Shown: piece by piece, positions 10,797-19,729 of the stretch
Layout of the letters: every line of letters starts with the position of its first letter
How positions within the stretch are numbered: the first letter of the stretch is position 1
Assembly (NCBI GenBank): GCA_000721275.1
Contig: JOFO01000026.1
Span: forward strand, 18,876 to 82,875
Length of the DNA stretch: 64,000 nt
From: Microtetraspora glauca
GTDB lineage: Bacteria; Actinomycetota; Actinomycetes; Streptomycetales; Streptomycetaceae
Direction of reading: 5' to 3'
Translations under genes and position numbers: made by a program
Notes under the pieces: generated by a model
Seen by the model: the letters and a program-made list of their open reading frames with translations, nothing else
Told to the model about the DNA's origin: nothing
Databases searched by the model: none

Positions 10797-11680
10797 CCCT
10801 TGACCGATCCGGCGAGCAGGCCCGCCGCGAAGTGCCGCCGGAGGGAGAAGAAGACGAGCAGCGGCACGAGCGCGGCCACGAAGGCTCCCGCGGTGAGCCG
10901 CTGCCAGTCGTTGCCGTAGGTCCCGGCCAGGCTCGCCAGCCTGACCGTCATAGGCGCGGTCTCGGCCGTGCCGCCCGACAGCGTCAGGGCCACGAGGAGG
11001 TCGTTCCACACCCAGACGAACTGGATGACGGCGAAGCCGACCAGGGCCGGGCGGGCCGGCGGCAGCACGATCCGGAGCAGCAGAGTCCCGTGCGACGCTC
11101 CGTCGACGCGGGCGGCCTCGATCATGTCCCGGGGGAGCCCGGCCAGGAAGTTGTGCAGGAGGAACACCGCGAACGGCAGCGCGAAGACCGTGTGGGCGAA
11201 CCAGACCTGGCCGAACCGCGCGGGACCGGTGAGGTGCCACGCGGGCAGGAACAGCCAGCCTTGGGAGAAGAGCTTCAGGAGCGGGACGAGCGCCATCTGC
11301 AGCGGCACGACCTGGAGCGCGAAGATGCCCACGACGAGCGCGTCGCGCCCCTTGAAGTCGATCCAGGCCAGGGCGTAGGCCGCGAAGAAGGCCAGGACGA
11401 GGGGGAACAGCACCGAGGGAACGGTGATGACGACGGAGTTGACGAAGTGCTCCGCGAGTCGCCCCGCCCCGTTCCCGCCGCCGGAGAGCACCTCGCCGTA
11501 GTTGTCGAGCGTGAGGTTCGGTGTACCGAAGACGGTCCACCAGCCCGTCCTCTTGATCTCCTCCTCGGGACGGAAGGAGGAGAGCAGAAGGCCGAGGGTC
11601 GGTGTCGTCCAGAGGACCGCGATCACCACGGCGATCGACGTGACGGTACGGGAGGTCAGTCGCTCCCGGACGCCGTTCAC
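10793..11680 (-). CDS. carbohydrate ABC transporter permease (MalG/MsmG type)
   Basis: 295 aa, six predicted membrane helices. The cytoplasmic EAA loop (EAARVDGASHGTLLLRIVLP) contacts the ATPase. GTG 11680 overlaps the stop of the upstream permease (GTGA) and its own stop overlaps the LAL start (ATGA). CUT1-family architecture. No ATPase gene is nearby; in streptomycetes such importers commonly share the MsiK ATPase, which I infer here. Confidence 0.93.
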   Translation of the reverse strand: MNGVRERLTSRTVTSIAVVIAVLWTTPTLGLLLSSFRPEEEIKRTGWWTVFGTPNLTLDNYGEVLSGGGNGAGRLAEHFVNSVVITVPSVLFPLVLAFFAAYALAWIDFKGRDALVVGIFALQVVPLQMALVPLLKLFSQGWLFLPAWHLTGPARFGQVWFAHTVFALPFAVFLLHNFLAGLPRDMIEAARVDGASHGTLLLRIVLPPARPALVGFAVIQFVWVWNDLLVALTLSGGTAETAPMTVRLASLAGTYGNDWQRLTAGAFVAALVPLLVFFSLRRHFAAGLLAGSVKG

Positions 11681-12645
11681 CCCGTCCTCCGCCGCGCCCG
11701 GACCTGGTGGGCGACGAAGGGAGTGACGAGGAGGAAGAGGAGCACGGCGAGTGCCGCGCCGCGGCCCGTCTCGCCGTAGCGGAAGGCCTGGTCGTACATC
11801 TCGTGGGCGATGACGCCCGTGTCGAGCTGTCCGCCGGTCATGGTCTTGACGATGTCGAAGGCCTTGAAGGTGCCGATCGCCTGGGCGAGGAACACGACGA
11901 GGAGCGTGGGCCGGATCGACGGTACGGTGATCCGCCGGAAGATCTGCCCGGGCGACGCGCCGTCGAGCCGGGCGGCCTCGGTCAGCTCCGCGGGTACGGC
12001 TCTGATCGCGCCGGTCAGCAGGACGGCCGCGAAGCCCGCCTGTGTCCACACCATCGCCACGATGAGGAACAGGACGTTCCAGGGAGAGTCCACGAGCCAC
12101 TGCCTCGGTTCGCCGCCGAACACGACGACGAGCTGGTTCAGCAGCCCGATCTGCCCGGCTTCCGCGGGCCGGTAGGCGTAGACGAACTTCCAGACGACAC
12201 CCGCGCCGACGAAGGAGATCGCCATCGGCATCAGGATCAGCGACAGTGCGAGCGTTCTGAACCGCGACCGTGCGACGGCCGCCGCGTAGAGCAGACCGAC
12301 GGCGGTGGACGCCGGCGGCACGAGGACCACCCACGCCAGGGTGTTGCGCAGCGCCACCCGCGCCCGGTGGTCGGTGAACATCCACACGTAGTTGTCGAGC
12401 CCGGCCCACTCGTCTCCCCCGCCGTCGGTGAACGACAGCGCGAGCGTGCGCAGACCGGGCAGGAGCAGACCGATCGTGAGCAGCACCAGCGCGGGGGCCA
12501 GCAGGATCAGGGCCGCGGCCCTCCTCCGTACCGGCCCCCGGTGCAGTGCGAGGAGGATGAGGGAGACGACCGCCGCGAAGGCCGCGACGCCCTGGACCAG
12601 GTACAGCAGCTTGGGCTGCTGGGCGGCGACGTCGAACGACATCAC
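11677..12645 (-). CDS. carbohydrate ABC transporter permease (MalF/MsmF type)
   Basis: 322 aa inner-membrane permease with an extra N-terminal helix and the EAA loop EAARLDGASPGQIFRRITVP. The start is either GTG 12645 (GTGA overlap with the binding-protein stop) or the next codon ATG 12642 (TGATG, 1-nt overlap); both keep translational coupling. It pairs with the permease at 10793-11680 to form the membrane channel of one CUT1 importer. Confidence 0.93.
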   Translation of the reverse strand: MMSFDVAAQQPKLLYLVQGVAAFAAVVSLILLALHRGPVRRRAAALILLAPALVLLTIGLLLPGLRTLALSFTDGGGDEWAGLDNYVWMFTDHRARVALRNTLAWVVLVPPASTAVGLLYAAAVARSRFRTLALSLILMPMAISFVGAGVVWKFVYAYRPAEAGQIGLLNQLVVVFGGEPRQWLVDSPWNVLFLIVAMVWTQAGFAAVLLTGAIRAVPAELTEAARLDGASPGQIFRRITVPSIRPTLLVVFLAQAIGTFKAFDIVKTMTGGQLDTGVIAHEMYDQAFRYGETGRGAALAVLLFLLVTPFVAHQVRARRRTG

Positions 12646-13973
12646 TTCTTCGGCCAGGACCGTTCGATGGTGTCGGCGACCTGCCGGGTGCTCGCGCCGC
12701 CGATCCAGTCGACGGCTCCCTTCCAGAACGTCCCGGCGCCGACCGACGCGGGCATCAGATCCGAACCGTCGAACCTGAACTGTGTCCTGGGGTCCTGGAG
12801 CAGCTGGATCGAGAGCCTGTCGACGGGGGTCGCGGCGTTCGCCGGATCCACGTTCATGTTCGCCGAGACGAACGGGCCCTTCTTCATCCGCGCGTTCGCG
12901 AAGTCCGCGGTGGCCAGATATTCCTGGAACGCTCGTACTTCGGGACGGTCGGCGAACGCCGCGGTGAACACCCCGCCGCCCAGTACGGGGCGGTTCGTCG
13001 AGTGGGCACCGGGCAGCAGGAAGGCGTAGACGTCCTTGTCAGGTCCGATCTCGGTGCCCTGCGGCCACATGTCGGCATAGAACGAGGCCTGGCGGTGCAT
13101 CGCGCAGTCACCGGAGAGAACCGGTGTGCCGGCCTCCTGGAAGGAGATCGACGCCATCGACCGGGCCGGGCCGAAACCGCCGTTGGCGTACCGGTCGTTC
13201 TTGAGGATGGACCCCACGGTGTTCATGGCCCGGATGACACGGGGGTCATTGAACGGGATCTCGTGGGCGACCCACTGGTCGTAGACGTCCGTGCCCTGCT
13301 GGCGCAGCAGGACGTCCTCGATCCAGTCCGTCACGGGCCAGCCGGTCGCCTCGGCGGACTCGATGCCCGCACACCAGGGTGTGACTCCCGACGCCGCGAT
13401 CTTCTCGGTCACGGCCATCAACTCGGACCACGTCCGGGGAACGCTCAGTCCGTTGTCACGGAAGAACGTCGGGGAGTACCAGACGAACGACTTCACGTTC
13501 GCGACCAGCGGCGTGCCGTAGAGGGTGCCGTCCACGGTCGCGTAACTGTTCCAGTCCGCCGACCAGCCTTCCTTCGCCAGGCTCACGACCCCGGCGCTCG
13601 CGGGCTTGAGCTTCCCCGCCCGCGCGAAGCGTTCCAGGAGCCCTGGCTGAGGGAAGAACGCCACGTCAGGGGCGCTCCCGCCGTCGACGCGGACCTGGAT
13701 CTGGGCCTCGAACTCCCCGTCCCCCTCGTACTGGACGTCGATTCCCGTGCAATCGGCGAAGTCCGCCCACGTCTCCTCGAACAGGTCGGCCTCCCGGTCC
13801 CGGTTCTCCGCGTACACGGTGACCTCGGTTCCGGGGTGCTCGCCGTACCGGGCGTACGGTGCGCAGTCCGCGGTGGTGTGCGACCGCGGACCGCCGTCCT
13901 GCGGGGTGCCGCAGGCCGTGGTCGTGACGGCGAGGGTGATGACGGCGAGCGCGAGCCTCGCGCCGAACCTCAT
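12642..13973 (-). CDS. sugar ABC transporter substrate-binding lipoprotein
   Basis: 443 aa. The signal peptide ends in a lipobox (VTTTAC, Cys about 21), so the mature protein is lipid-anchored outside the membrane. The body is a family-1 sugar-binding fold (GSAPDVAFFPQPG, YGTPLVANVKSFVWYSP, TPWCAGIES), most like alpha-glucoside-type binding proteins, though the sugar cannot be fixed by eye. ATG 13973 follows GAGGAAG. It is the first gene of a four-gene operon with two permeases and an LAL regulator, all overlapping. Two inverted repeats lie directly upstream. Confidence 0.93.
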   Translation of the reverse strand: MRFGARLALAVITLAVTTTACGTPQDGGPRSHTTADCAPYARYGEHPGTEVTVYAENRDREADLFEETWADFADCTGIDVQYEGDGEFEAQIQVRVDGGSAPDVAFFPQPGLLERFARAGKLKPASAGVVSLAKEGWSADWNSYATVDGTLYGTPLVANVKSFVWYSPTFFRDNGLSVPRTWSELMAVTEKIAASGVTPWCAGIESAEATGWPVTDWIEDVLLRQQGTDVYDQWVAHEIPFNDPRVIRAMNTVGSILKNDRYANGGFGPARSMASISFQEAGTPVLSGDCAMHRQASFYADMWPQGTEIGPDKDVYAFLLPGAHSTNRPVLGGGVFTAAFADRPEVRAFQEYLATADFANARMKKGPFVSANMNVDPANAATPVDRLSIQLLQDPRTQFRFDGSDLMPASVGAGTFWKGAVDWIGGASTRQVADTIERSWPKK

Positions 13974-13992
13974 GGGTGTGCTTCCTCCGATC

Positions 13993-14016
13993 GCCCGCCG
14001 CGTGTTCTCGGCGGGC
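13993..14016 (-). terminator. short GC hairpin between hydrolase and sugar operon
   Basis: GCCCGCCG and CGGCGGGC form a perfect 8-bp stem with an 8-nt loop, just upstream of the ribosome site of the sugar-binding gene. It may end transcription of the hydrolase at 14078-14803 or act as an attenuator in the leader of the sugar operon; no U-tract is present. Confidence 0.45.
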
Positions 14017-14036
14017 GTGTCGGAAAGCTACCGCGT

Positions 14037-14062
14037 TCGAACGACGGAGACCAATCGTTCGA
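14037..14062. promoter_or_regulatory. inverted repeat, candidate operator of the sugar ABC operon
   Basis: TCGAACGA (14037-14044) and TCGTTCGA (14055-14062) are perfect 8-bp inverted arms with a 10-bp spacer, so the half-sites are about two helical turns apart. It lies 64-89 bases upstream of the sugar-binding protein start. It is a plausible site for a dimeric regulator, perhaps the LAL protein at the operon end; the regulator is inferred. Confidence 0.4.
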
Positions 14063-14077
14063 TGTTCAAGCGTCGGA

Positions 14078-14803
14078 TCAGTGCCCCGTGGACCGGGCCG
14101 CGTCGATGATCAGCTCCGCCACGGCCTTGGGCTGGGAAAGCATGACCAGGTGCGAGGAGTCGACCTCGACGGTGGTCATGCCGGCGCGCTCGTACCCGTA
14201 CCGCTCCACATCGGGGTTGATCGTGCGGTCGGAGGAGGCGACCAAGCCCCACGAGGGCTTGGTCCTCCACGCGGCGACCGGGGCCGCCTCCGAGAACGCC
14301 CGTGCGGCCAGGGGCCGCTGGGAGACGGCGAGCACCGCGGCGAGGTCGGGGGCGACGTCCGCCGCGAACAGAGCGGGGAACCGGTCGACCGCCACCGAGA
14401 CGTCGGTGCCGGTGTCGGTGGAGCCGGGCTCCGGGAACGGGGTGTAGACGAGCGCGTCGGCGAGGCCGGAGTCGGGGAAGCGGCCCTGCAGCTCGCCCAG
14501 GCTCTCGCCCTCCTCCAGCGCGTATCCCGCGAGGTACACCAGGGCGCGGACGTTGTCCTCCGCACCCGCGAGGGTGATGACGGCGCCGCCGTAGGAGTGC
14601 CCCACCAGGATCACGGGCCCTTCGACGGCACGGACCACCGAGGCGATGTACGCGGCGTCGTCGACGAGGCTGCGGTTGGGCACCGCCGGGGCGATCACCT
14701 CCATGCCGGCGGCGGTCAGTTCGGGGATGACCCGAGCGAAGCTGGAGGCATCGGCGAAGGCGCCGTGGACCAGGACGACGGTGGGGCGGGCGTGTCGGGG
14801 CAT
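14078..14803 (-). CDS. alpha/beta hydrolase (HGAFAD paralog with intact triad)
   Basis: 241 aa. HGAFADASSF (oxyanion hole, about 13-22), GHSYGG (69-73 region, nucleophile Ser70), SDRTINPD (acid) and SSHLVMLSQP (His). Clearly homologous along its length to the genes at 56-769 and 18840-19676 (shared SQRPLA and AWRTKPSWGL blocks). No signal peptide. ATG 14803 follows GAGGAG. It is upstream of the sugar operon and downstream of a small GNAT gene on the same strand. Substrate unknown; probably an esterase. Confidence 0.9.
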   Translation of the reverse strand: MPRHARPTVVLVHGAFADASSFARVIPELTAAGMEVIAPAVPNRSLVDDAAYIASVVRAVEGPVILVGHSYGGAVITLAGAEDNVRALVYLAGYALEEGESLGELQGRFPDSGLADALVYTPFPEPGSTDTGTDVSVAVDRFPALFAADVAPDLAAVLAVSQRPLAARAFSEAAPVAAWRTKPSWGLVASSDRTINPDVERYGYERAGMTTVEVDSSHLVMLSQPKAVAELIIDAARSTGH

Positions 14804-14851
14804 GGGTGAACTCCTCGGTGAGTGGCGGGGGGAAGGCGGTGGTGGGTCGGT

Positions 14852-15172
14852 TCACAGGCCGAAGCGGGCGCGGCGCCCCTCGGGCACCAGGTCGACGTAG
14901 TCGGGGTGCTGGCCGATCCAGCCGCGGATGAAGGGGCAGTAGGGCAGAACGCGCAGGCCGCGGTCCCGGGCGTCGTCCAGGGCGCCGCGGGCGAGCAGCC
15001 CGCCCAGGCCCTGGCCGCCGAAACGGGGATCGATCTCGGTGTGGATGAAGGCGATCTCGCCTTCCGAGAGGTGGTACTCGGCGAAGCCGGCTGTCTCGGT
15101 GCCCTTGCCGTCGTCAGTGACGACGATCTCGTACCGGGACTTCTCGGGCCGGTCGATCACGCGGGGGTCCAT
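14852..15172 (-). CDS. small GNAT-fold N-acetyltransferase (YjdJ/Gcn5-related type)
   Basis: 106 aa, the compact single-domain form of the GNAT fold. Visible blocks are AGFAEYHL, the acetyl-CoA pyrophosphate loop DPRFGGQGLGGLLARGAL (R/Q-x-x-G-x-G/A type) and the closing VLPYCPFIRGWIGQHPDY. ATG 15172 follows AGGAG. It lies 33 nt after the membrane transporter gene and 48 nt before the hydrolase at 14078. The substrate of this subfamily is not known. Confidence 0.88.
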   Translation of the reverse strand: MDPRVIDRPEKSRYEIVVTDDGKGTETAGFAEYHLSEGEIAFIHTEIDPRFGGQGLGGLLARGALDDARDRGLRVLPYCPFIRGWIGQHPDYVDLVPEGRRARFGL

Positions 15173-15205
15173 GGATGCTCCTGTGGGGTCGGGAGGTGTC
15201 TGCGG

Positions 15206-15934
15206 TCAGAGGGTGCGGCGCACGCCCGCCTGGCGTTCCAGGTTGCGGAGCTGGACGGCGAGGTCGCCCTCCACGGCGAGGTGGGCGGGGCCGCTGCGGC
15301 CCAGGGGCAGGACCTGCTCGCCGCGCATGTCCTCGAGCATCAGGGCGAACGCCGTGTACATCGCGACGAGCGCCACCATGAGGCCGAGCGCCCCGGACGT
15401 GCGGGTCAGCCACTCGGCTCCGGTGACGCCCGCGAGACCGGTGGCCGCCCAGCGGGGCAGGGAGACCGCGAGGACGAGCCACAGCGCCCGCTTGGGTCCG
15501 GTCACGGCGGTCATCAGCGCGCCGAAGCAGAGGAGTGCCAGGTTGAAGACGCCGAGGACCTTCGGGCCGTCGGCCGCGCCACTGAGCATGATGAGCGAAT
15601 ACGGCAGCCAGCTGCCCGCGAACACCGCCATCAGGGTGGCCGCGATCACGTCACGGGCACCGAAGGCCAGGAAGCTCACCAGGAGTTGGAGAACGAACGC
15701 GGGCAGCACCGTGAAGGCGACGGCGGTGCGGGCCTCCTCCCCGAGGATCCCGAGCTGAAGGCATCCCGTCATGACGGACGCGATGGCGATGGTGAAGAAG
15801 CCGAGCGGCATGGGGGAGGCGATGGGGCGCAGAGTGATCCGGGTCATCGACCGGAGGTCCGGTTCGAAGCGGCGTCCCGGGGGCGCGGCCGGGTTCTGTT
15901 CGTCGCCGTCGGCGGCCGGGGAGGCGGCAGTCAT
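15206..15934 (-). CDS. GPR1/FUN34/YaaH-like membrane transporter
   Basis: 242 aa with about six membrane helices. The opening block SPMPLGFFTIAIASVMTGCLQLG resembles the NPxPLGL signature of the acetate/succinate uptake family (SatP/Gpr1). A charged soluble C-terminal tail of about 45 residues follows the last helix. ATG 15934 lies 15 nt downstream of the amidohydrolase stop, so the two are probably co-transcribed. Family assignment is by pattern; the transported acid is not known. Confidence 0.7.
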   Translation of the reverse strand: MTAASPAADGDEQNPAAPPGRRFEPDLRSMTRITLRPIASPMPLGFFTIAIASVMTGCLQLGILGEEARTAVAFTVLPAFVLQLLVSFLAFGARDVIAATLMAVFAGSWLPYSLIMLSGAADGPKVLGVFNLALLCFGALMTAVTGPKRALWLVLAVSLPRWAATGLAGVTGAEWLTRTSGALGLMVALVAMYTAFALMLEDMRGEQVLPLGRSGPAHLAVEGDLAVQLRNLERQAGVRRTL

Positions 15935-15949
15935 CGGGGGGTCTCTCTT

Positions 15950-17845
15950 TCAGTGATCGAAGCAGGGGTCGACGAAGGACGGCGTCGTCTCGGGGACGGA
16001 GCCGCGCGCGACGCGCCACCGACGGTGCTGCTCGGACTCGGCGACGGCCTCGGCCACCAGTGATGCCTGGTGGGCGCCCCCCTGACCCGACTGGTAGCCG
16101 CCAAAGCGGGCCACCGGGCTCCATGCGGGGCTCACCGGCGGGACGGCCTCGTCGAGGCCCTCGTACTCCGCGGTCGCGTAGACGATCCGGCCGCCGACGA
16201 CGGTGAGCAGGGACTCGATGTCCGGGATGACGTCCTCGGGCACGGTGAGGAAGTCGTCGGACAGGATCGCGAGGTCGCCGTAACAGCCCTCGCGCAGGGT
16301 TCCCTTGACGTCCTGCTCGCCGGTGAGCCGGGCTCCCCCGCGGGTGTAGAGGTCGAGGGCGGTCTCCCGGTCGATCAGGTTCGCGGGCGGGTAGAGCGCG
16401 GTACCGCCGACGGTCCTGCCGGTCACCAGCCAGTGGAGCGCGACCCACGGGTTGTACGAGGAGACGCGGGTCGCGTCCGTACCGGCCGCGACGGTCAGGC
16501 CGCGGTCGAGCATGGCGCGGACCGGCGGGGCGTGGGCGGCGGCCTCGGCGCCGTAGCGGTCGAGGAACGCGGCGCCCTGGAAGGACATCCGGTTCTGGAC
16601 CGAGACGGCTCCGCCGAGGGCGGCGATCCGGTCGAGGCTGCCGGCCGAGACCGTCTCCGCGTGGTCGAAGAGCCAGCGGTTGCCGCCGGGGAAGAGCCCC
16701 TCCGCGGCGAGCTTCTCGAAGACGGCCAGGTCGCGGCGGATCGTCTCGTCGTAGGTCGCGTGGAGCCTGAATCCCCAGCCGTTCTCGAGCAGGAGCCGTA
16801 CGGCGTTCTCGAACTCGGTCTCGTAGCCTGCGGCGAGCTCGGGCCGGGGCTCGGAGAAGTTCTCGAAGTCGGCCGCCGCCCAGGTCAGGTTCTCGCCCGC
16901 GCCGTTCAGCCGGAGCCACTCGTCCCCGTCCCCGGGCTTGACCGTCCGGGTCCAGCGCTCGAGGTCGGCGAGCTCCTGCCCGGCCGTCTGCGGGAACAGG
17001 TGGTAGGCGATTCGGAGGGTCAGCTCCCCCGACCTGGCGAGGTCGACCACCGTGGCGTAGTTGTCGGGGAAGTTCTGGAACCCGCCGGCGGCGTCGACCG
17101 CGGATGTCAGACCGAAGCGGTTCAACTCGCGCAGGAAGTGGCGCGTCGACGTCCGCTTGTCGGCCTCGTCGAGGGCCGGCGCCTTCGCCAGGGTGGAGTA
17201 GAGGATGAGCGCGCTCGGCGCGGCGAGGAGCACGCCGTTCGGTTCGCCGTCCCGGCCCCGGACGATCTGCCCGCCGCGGGGGTCGGGGGTGTCGCGGGTG
17301 AATCCGGCGGCCTTCACCGCGGCCCGGTTCATCAACGCAGACTGGTACAGGTGAAGGACGAACACCGGGGTGTCGGGGGCGGCGGCGTTCAGCTCGGCGA
17401 CGGTCGGCATCCGGCGCTCGGCGAACTGCTCCGCGGTCCAGCCGCCGACGACCCGGATCCACTGCCCCTTGGGCGTGCGGCCGGCCTGCTCGCGCAGCAT
17501 CGCCAGGGCCTGGCGGAGGCTGCGCACGCCGTCCCAGCGCAGCTCCAGGACGTAGTTCAGGCCGCCCCGGATGACGTGCAGGTGCGAGTCGTTGAGTCCG
17601 GGGATCACCCGGCGGCCCAGCGCGTCGACGACCTTCGTGCCCGGCCCGACGAGGGCGGCGAGGTCGTGGTCGTCGCCGAGGGCCACGACCCGGCCGTCGC
17701 GGATCGCGACGGCGCGGGCCCCGGGGCGGTCGGGATCACCCGTGAACACCTTGGCGTTGCGGACGAGGAGATCGGCGTGCTCGAGTTCCCGCCGCGGGGC
17801 GGGCACGAGGCCCGCCACCGGCATGCTGGTCGACGGCCCGGTCAT
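15950..17845 (-). CDS. YtcJ-like amidohydrolase
   Basis: 631 aa, Amidohydro_3 family metal-dependent hydrolase. The N-terminal beta-sandwich region is followed by GLNDSHLHVIRGG with the metal-binding HxH, a long TIM-barrel, RLHATYDE and FDHAE (metal/catalytic His and acid), and TVAAGTDATRVSSYNPW with the catalytic Asp. The closing GDLAILSDDFLTVPEDVI is typical of the family. ATG 17845 overlaps the stop of the upstream esterase (ATGA). YtcJ-type enzymes hydrolyse N-substituted or formamide-like compounds; the substrate here is unknown. Confidence 0.9.
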   Translation of the reverse strand: MTGPSTSMPVAGLVPAPRRELEHADLLVRNAKVFTGDPDRPGARAVAIRDGRVVALGDDHDLAALVGPGTKVVDALGRRVIPGLNDSHLHVIRGGLNYVLELRWDGVRSLRQALAMLREQAGRTPKGQWIRVVGGWTAEQFAERRMPTVAELNAAAPDTPVFVLHLYQSALMNRAAVKAAGFTRDTPDPRGGQIVRGRDGEPNGVLLAAPSALILYSTLAKAPALDEADKRTSTRHFLRELNRFGLTSAVDAAGGFQNFPDNYATVVDLARSGELTLRIAYHLFPQTAGQELADLERWTRTVKPGDGDEWLRLNGAGENLTWAAADFENFSEPRPELAAGYETEFENAVRLLLENGWGFRLHATYDETIRRDLAVFEKLAAEGLFPGGNRWLFDHAETVSAGSLDRIAALGGAVSVQNRMSFQGAAFLDRYGAEAAAHAPPVRAMLDRGLTVAAGTDATRVSSYNPWVALHWLVTGRTVGGTALYPPANLIDRETALDLYTRGGARLTGEQDVKGTLREGCYGDLAILSDDFLTVPEDVIPDIESLLTVVGGRIVYATAEYEGLDEAVPPVSPAWSPVARFGGYQSGQGGAHQASLVAEAVAESEQHRRWRVARGSVPETTPSFVDPCFDH

Positions 17846-18795
17846 GCGAGGGCCTTGCGGAGGGTGTCGACCGCGAGACCGATGGCGAGGTCCGCGGCCC
17901 ACGTGTCGCGCAGCGCGTTCAGCATCACGAAGTCGTGGATGGTGCCCTGGACGCGCAGGGCGGTGACGGGGACGCCGGCGGCACGGAGCTTCGCCGCGTA
18001 CGCCTCGCCCTCGTCGCGCAGGACGTCGGCCTCGGCGGTGATGACCAGGGCCGGCGGCAGACCGGTGAGCTGCTCGGTGGAGGCGCGCAGCGGCGAGGCG
18101 GTGATCTGGGCGCGCTCGGCCTCTTCGGTCGTGTACTGGTCCCAGAACCACTTCATCGCGTCGCGGCGCAGGAAGTAGCCCTCGGCGAAGGCGTGGTACG
18201 AGTCGGTGTCGAAGCTCGCGTCCGTGACCGGGTAGAAGAGGACCTGCTGGAGGAGCGTGACGTCGCCGCGCTGCTTGGCCATGAGGGTGAGGGCGGCGGT
18301 CATGTTGCCGCCGACCGAGTCGCCCGCGACGGCGATCCGTGTGCCGTCGAGGTCCTTGTGGTGGCCCTCGCCGGCGACCCACTGGGCGACGCTGTAGTTC
18401 TGCTCGATGGCGACGGGGTAGCGGGCCTCGGGCGAGAGGTCGTACTCGGGGAAGACCACGGCCGCGCCGGTGCCGACGGCGAGTTCGCGGACGAGCCGGT
18501 CGTGGGTGTGGGCGTTGCCGAAGACCCAGCCGGCGCCGTGGAGGTAGAGGACGACGGGGAGCGGGCCGGTCACGCCGCGCGGGCGGAGGATCCGGGCCCG
18601 GACGTCGCCGGTCGGGCCGCCGTGGACGGTGACCCATTCCTCGTCGACCTCGGGCAGGGGAACACCCTCGCCGCTCTGGACGCCGTCCACGGCCTTGCGG
18701 CCGTCCGCGACGGGGATCTCGTAGAGGAACGGCGGCTGGGCGGTCGCGTCGGCGAACGCCTGGGCGGCGGGTTCGAGGACCGGACGGTTGTTCAT
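17842..18795 (-). CDS. HSL-family alpha/beta hydrolase (esterase)
   Basis: 317 aa. LYLHGAGWVFGN carries an HGxGW form of the hormone-sensitive-lipase oxyanion motif (usually HGGG), GDSVGG holds the nucleophile Ser, ITAEADVLRDEGEAY the acid and GTIHDFVMLN the His. ATG 18795 follows GGAG. Its stop overlaps the amidohydrolase start by 4 nt, so the two enzymes are made together and may act on the same compound, an ester and an amide bond in turn (inference). Confidence 0.92.
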   Translation of the reverse strand: MNNRPVLEPAAQAFADATAQPPFLYEIPVADGRKAVDGVQSGEGVPLPEVDEEWVTVHGGPTGDVRARILRPRGVTGPLPVVLYLHGAGWVFGNAHTHDRLVRELAVGTGAAVVFPEYDLSPEARYPVAIEQNYSVAQWVAGEGHHKDLDGTRIAVAGDSVGGNMTAALTLMAKQRGDVTLLQQVLFYPVTDASFDTDSYHAFAEGYFLRRDAMKWFWDQYTTEEAERAQITASPLRASTEQLTGLPPALVITAEADVLRDEGEAYAAKLRAAGVPVTALRVQGTIHDFVMLNALRDTWAADLAIGLAVDTLRKALA

Positions 18796-18839
18796 GAGGG
18801 GTTCTCCTTCGGGATGTACGGGAGGGTCGGGTCGGGGGC

Positions 18840-19676
18840 TCAGCGGGTCGCCCGCGCGGCGGCGAGGATCACGTGGGTGACCACGACCGGGCGGGAGACG
18901 GCCACGGCGTGCGACGCGTCCACTTCGGTGACGTGCGAGCCGGCGCGCTGGGCCATCCACCGCTGGGCGGCCGGAGGGATGTTCTTGTCGGAGGTGGCGA
19001 TCAGCGCCCAGGACGGGATCGTCCTCCAGGCAGCCCGGCCGGCCTTCTCCTCCAGCGCGGTGGTGGCCACCGGTCGCTGGCTCACGGCCATGACCGCCGC
19101 GTCGGCGGTGGGGACGTCGGCGGCGAACTGCCGGTGGAATTTGGCCCGTTCGATGACGAGTTCGGTGCCGGTGCCGCCGCCGGGCAGCGGGTACGACCGC
19201 GGGTTCACGGTGTCGCCGAGGGTGGAGCCGGGGAACTTGGCGGCGAGCTCGGCCGCGCTCTCGCCCTTGTCCGGGGTGAACGCGGCGACGTAGACGAGGG
19301 CCTTCACCCGGCTGTCGCCCACCGCGGCGCCGCTGATGACGGCGCCGCCGTAGGAGTGGCCGACCAGGACGACGGGTCCTTCGACGGCGGCCAGCACGCT
19401 GCGCAGGTAGGCGGTGTCCTCGGCGAGGCCGCGCAGCGGGTTGGCGGGGGCCAGGACGGGGTAGCCGGCGCGCTGCAGCCGCCGGATCGTGCCGCTCCAG
19501 CTGGAGGCGTCCGCGAACGCTCCGTGGACCAGGACGATCGTGGGCTTGGGGGCGTGCCGGTCGGTGTCGGCGACGGCCGGGCGGCTCGCGGGTGCGGCGG
19601 GTCCGGCGCCCACCAGGGCGGCCAGCGTCGCGGGCAGGGCGAGGCCGAGGACGAGGGAGCGCCTCGTGGGATGCAT
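18840..19676 (-). CDS. secreted alpha/beta hydrolase with twin-arginine signal
   Basis: 278 aa. The N terminus MHPTRRSLVLGLALPA is a Tat-like signal peptide, so the enzyme is probably exported folded. The mature part repeats the HGAFADASSW / GHSYGG (Ser108) / SDKNIPP / ASHAVAVS pattern of the cytoplasmic paralogs at 56-769 and 14078-14803. ATG 19676 is chosen because it includes the twin arginines. It lies 44 nt upstream of the esterase gene. Upstream is a set of GC-rich direct repeats (19730-19824). Confidence 0.9.
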   Translation of the reverse strand: MHPTRRSLVLGLALPATLAALVGAGPAAPASRPAVADTDRHAPKPTIVLVHGAFADASSWSGTIRRLQRAGYPVLAPANPLRGLAEDTAYLRSVLAAVEGPVVLVGHSYGGAVISGAAVGDSRVKALVYVAAFTPDKGESAAELAAKFPGSTLGDTVNPRSYPLPGGGTGTELVIERAKFHRQFAADVPTADAAVMAVSQRPVATTALEEKAGRAAWRTIPSWALIATSDKNIPPAAQRWMAQRAGSHVTEVDASHAVAVSRPVVVTHVILAAARATR

Positions 19677-19729
19677 GGGGATTTCCTTTTCGGCAGGTGA
19701 GACGTTCGGGTGCGCTCGGCCGGGCGGGA

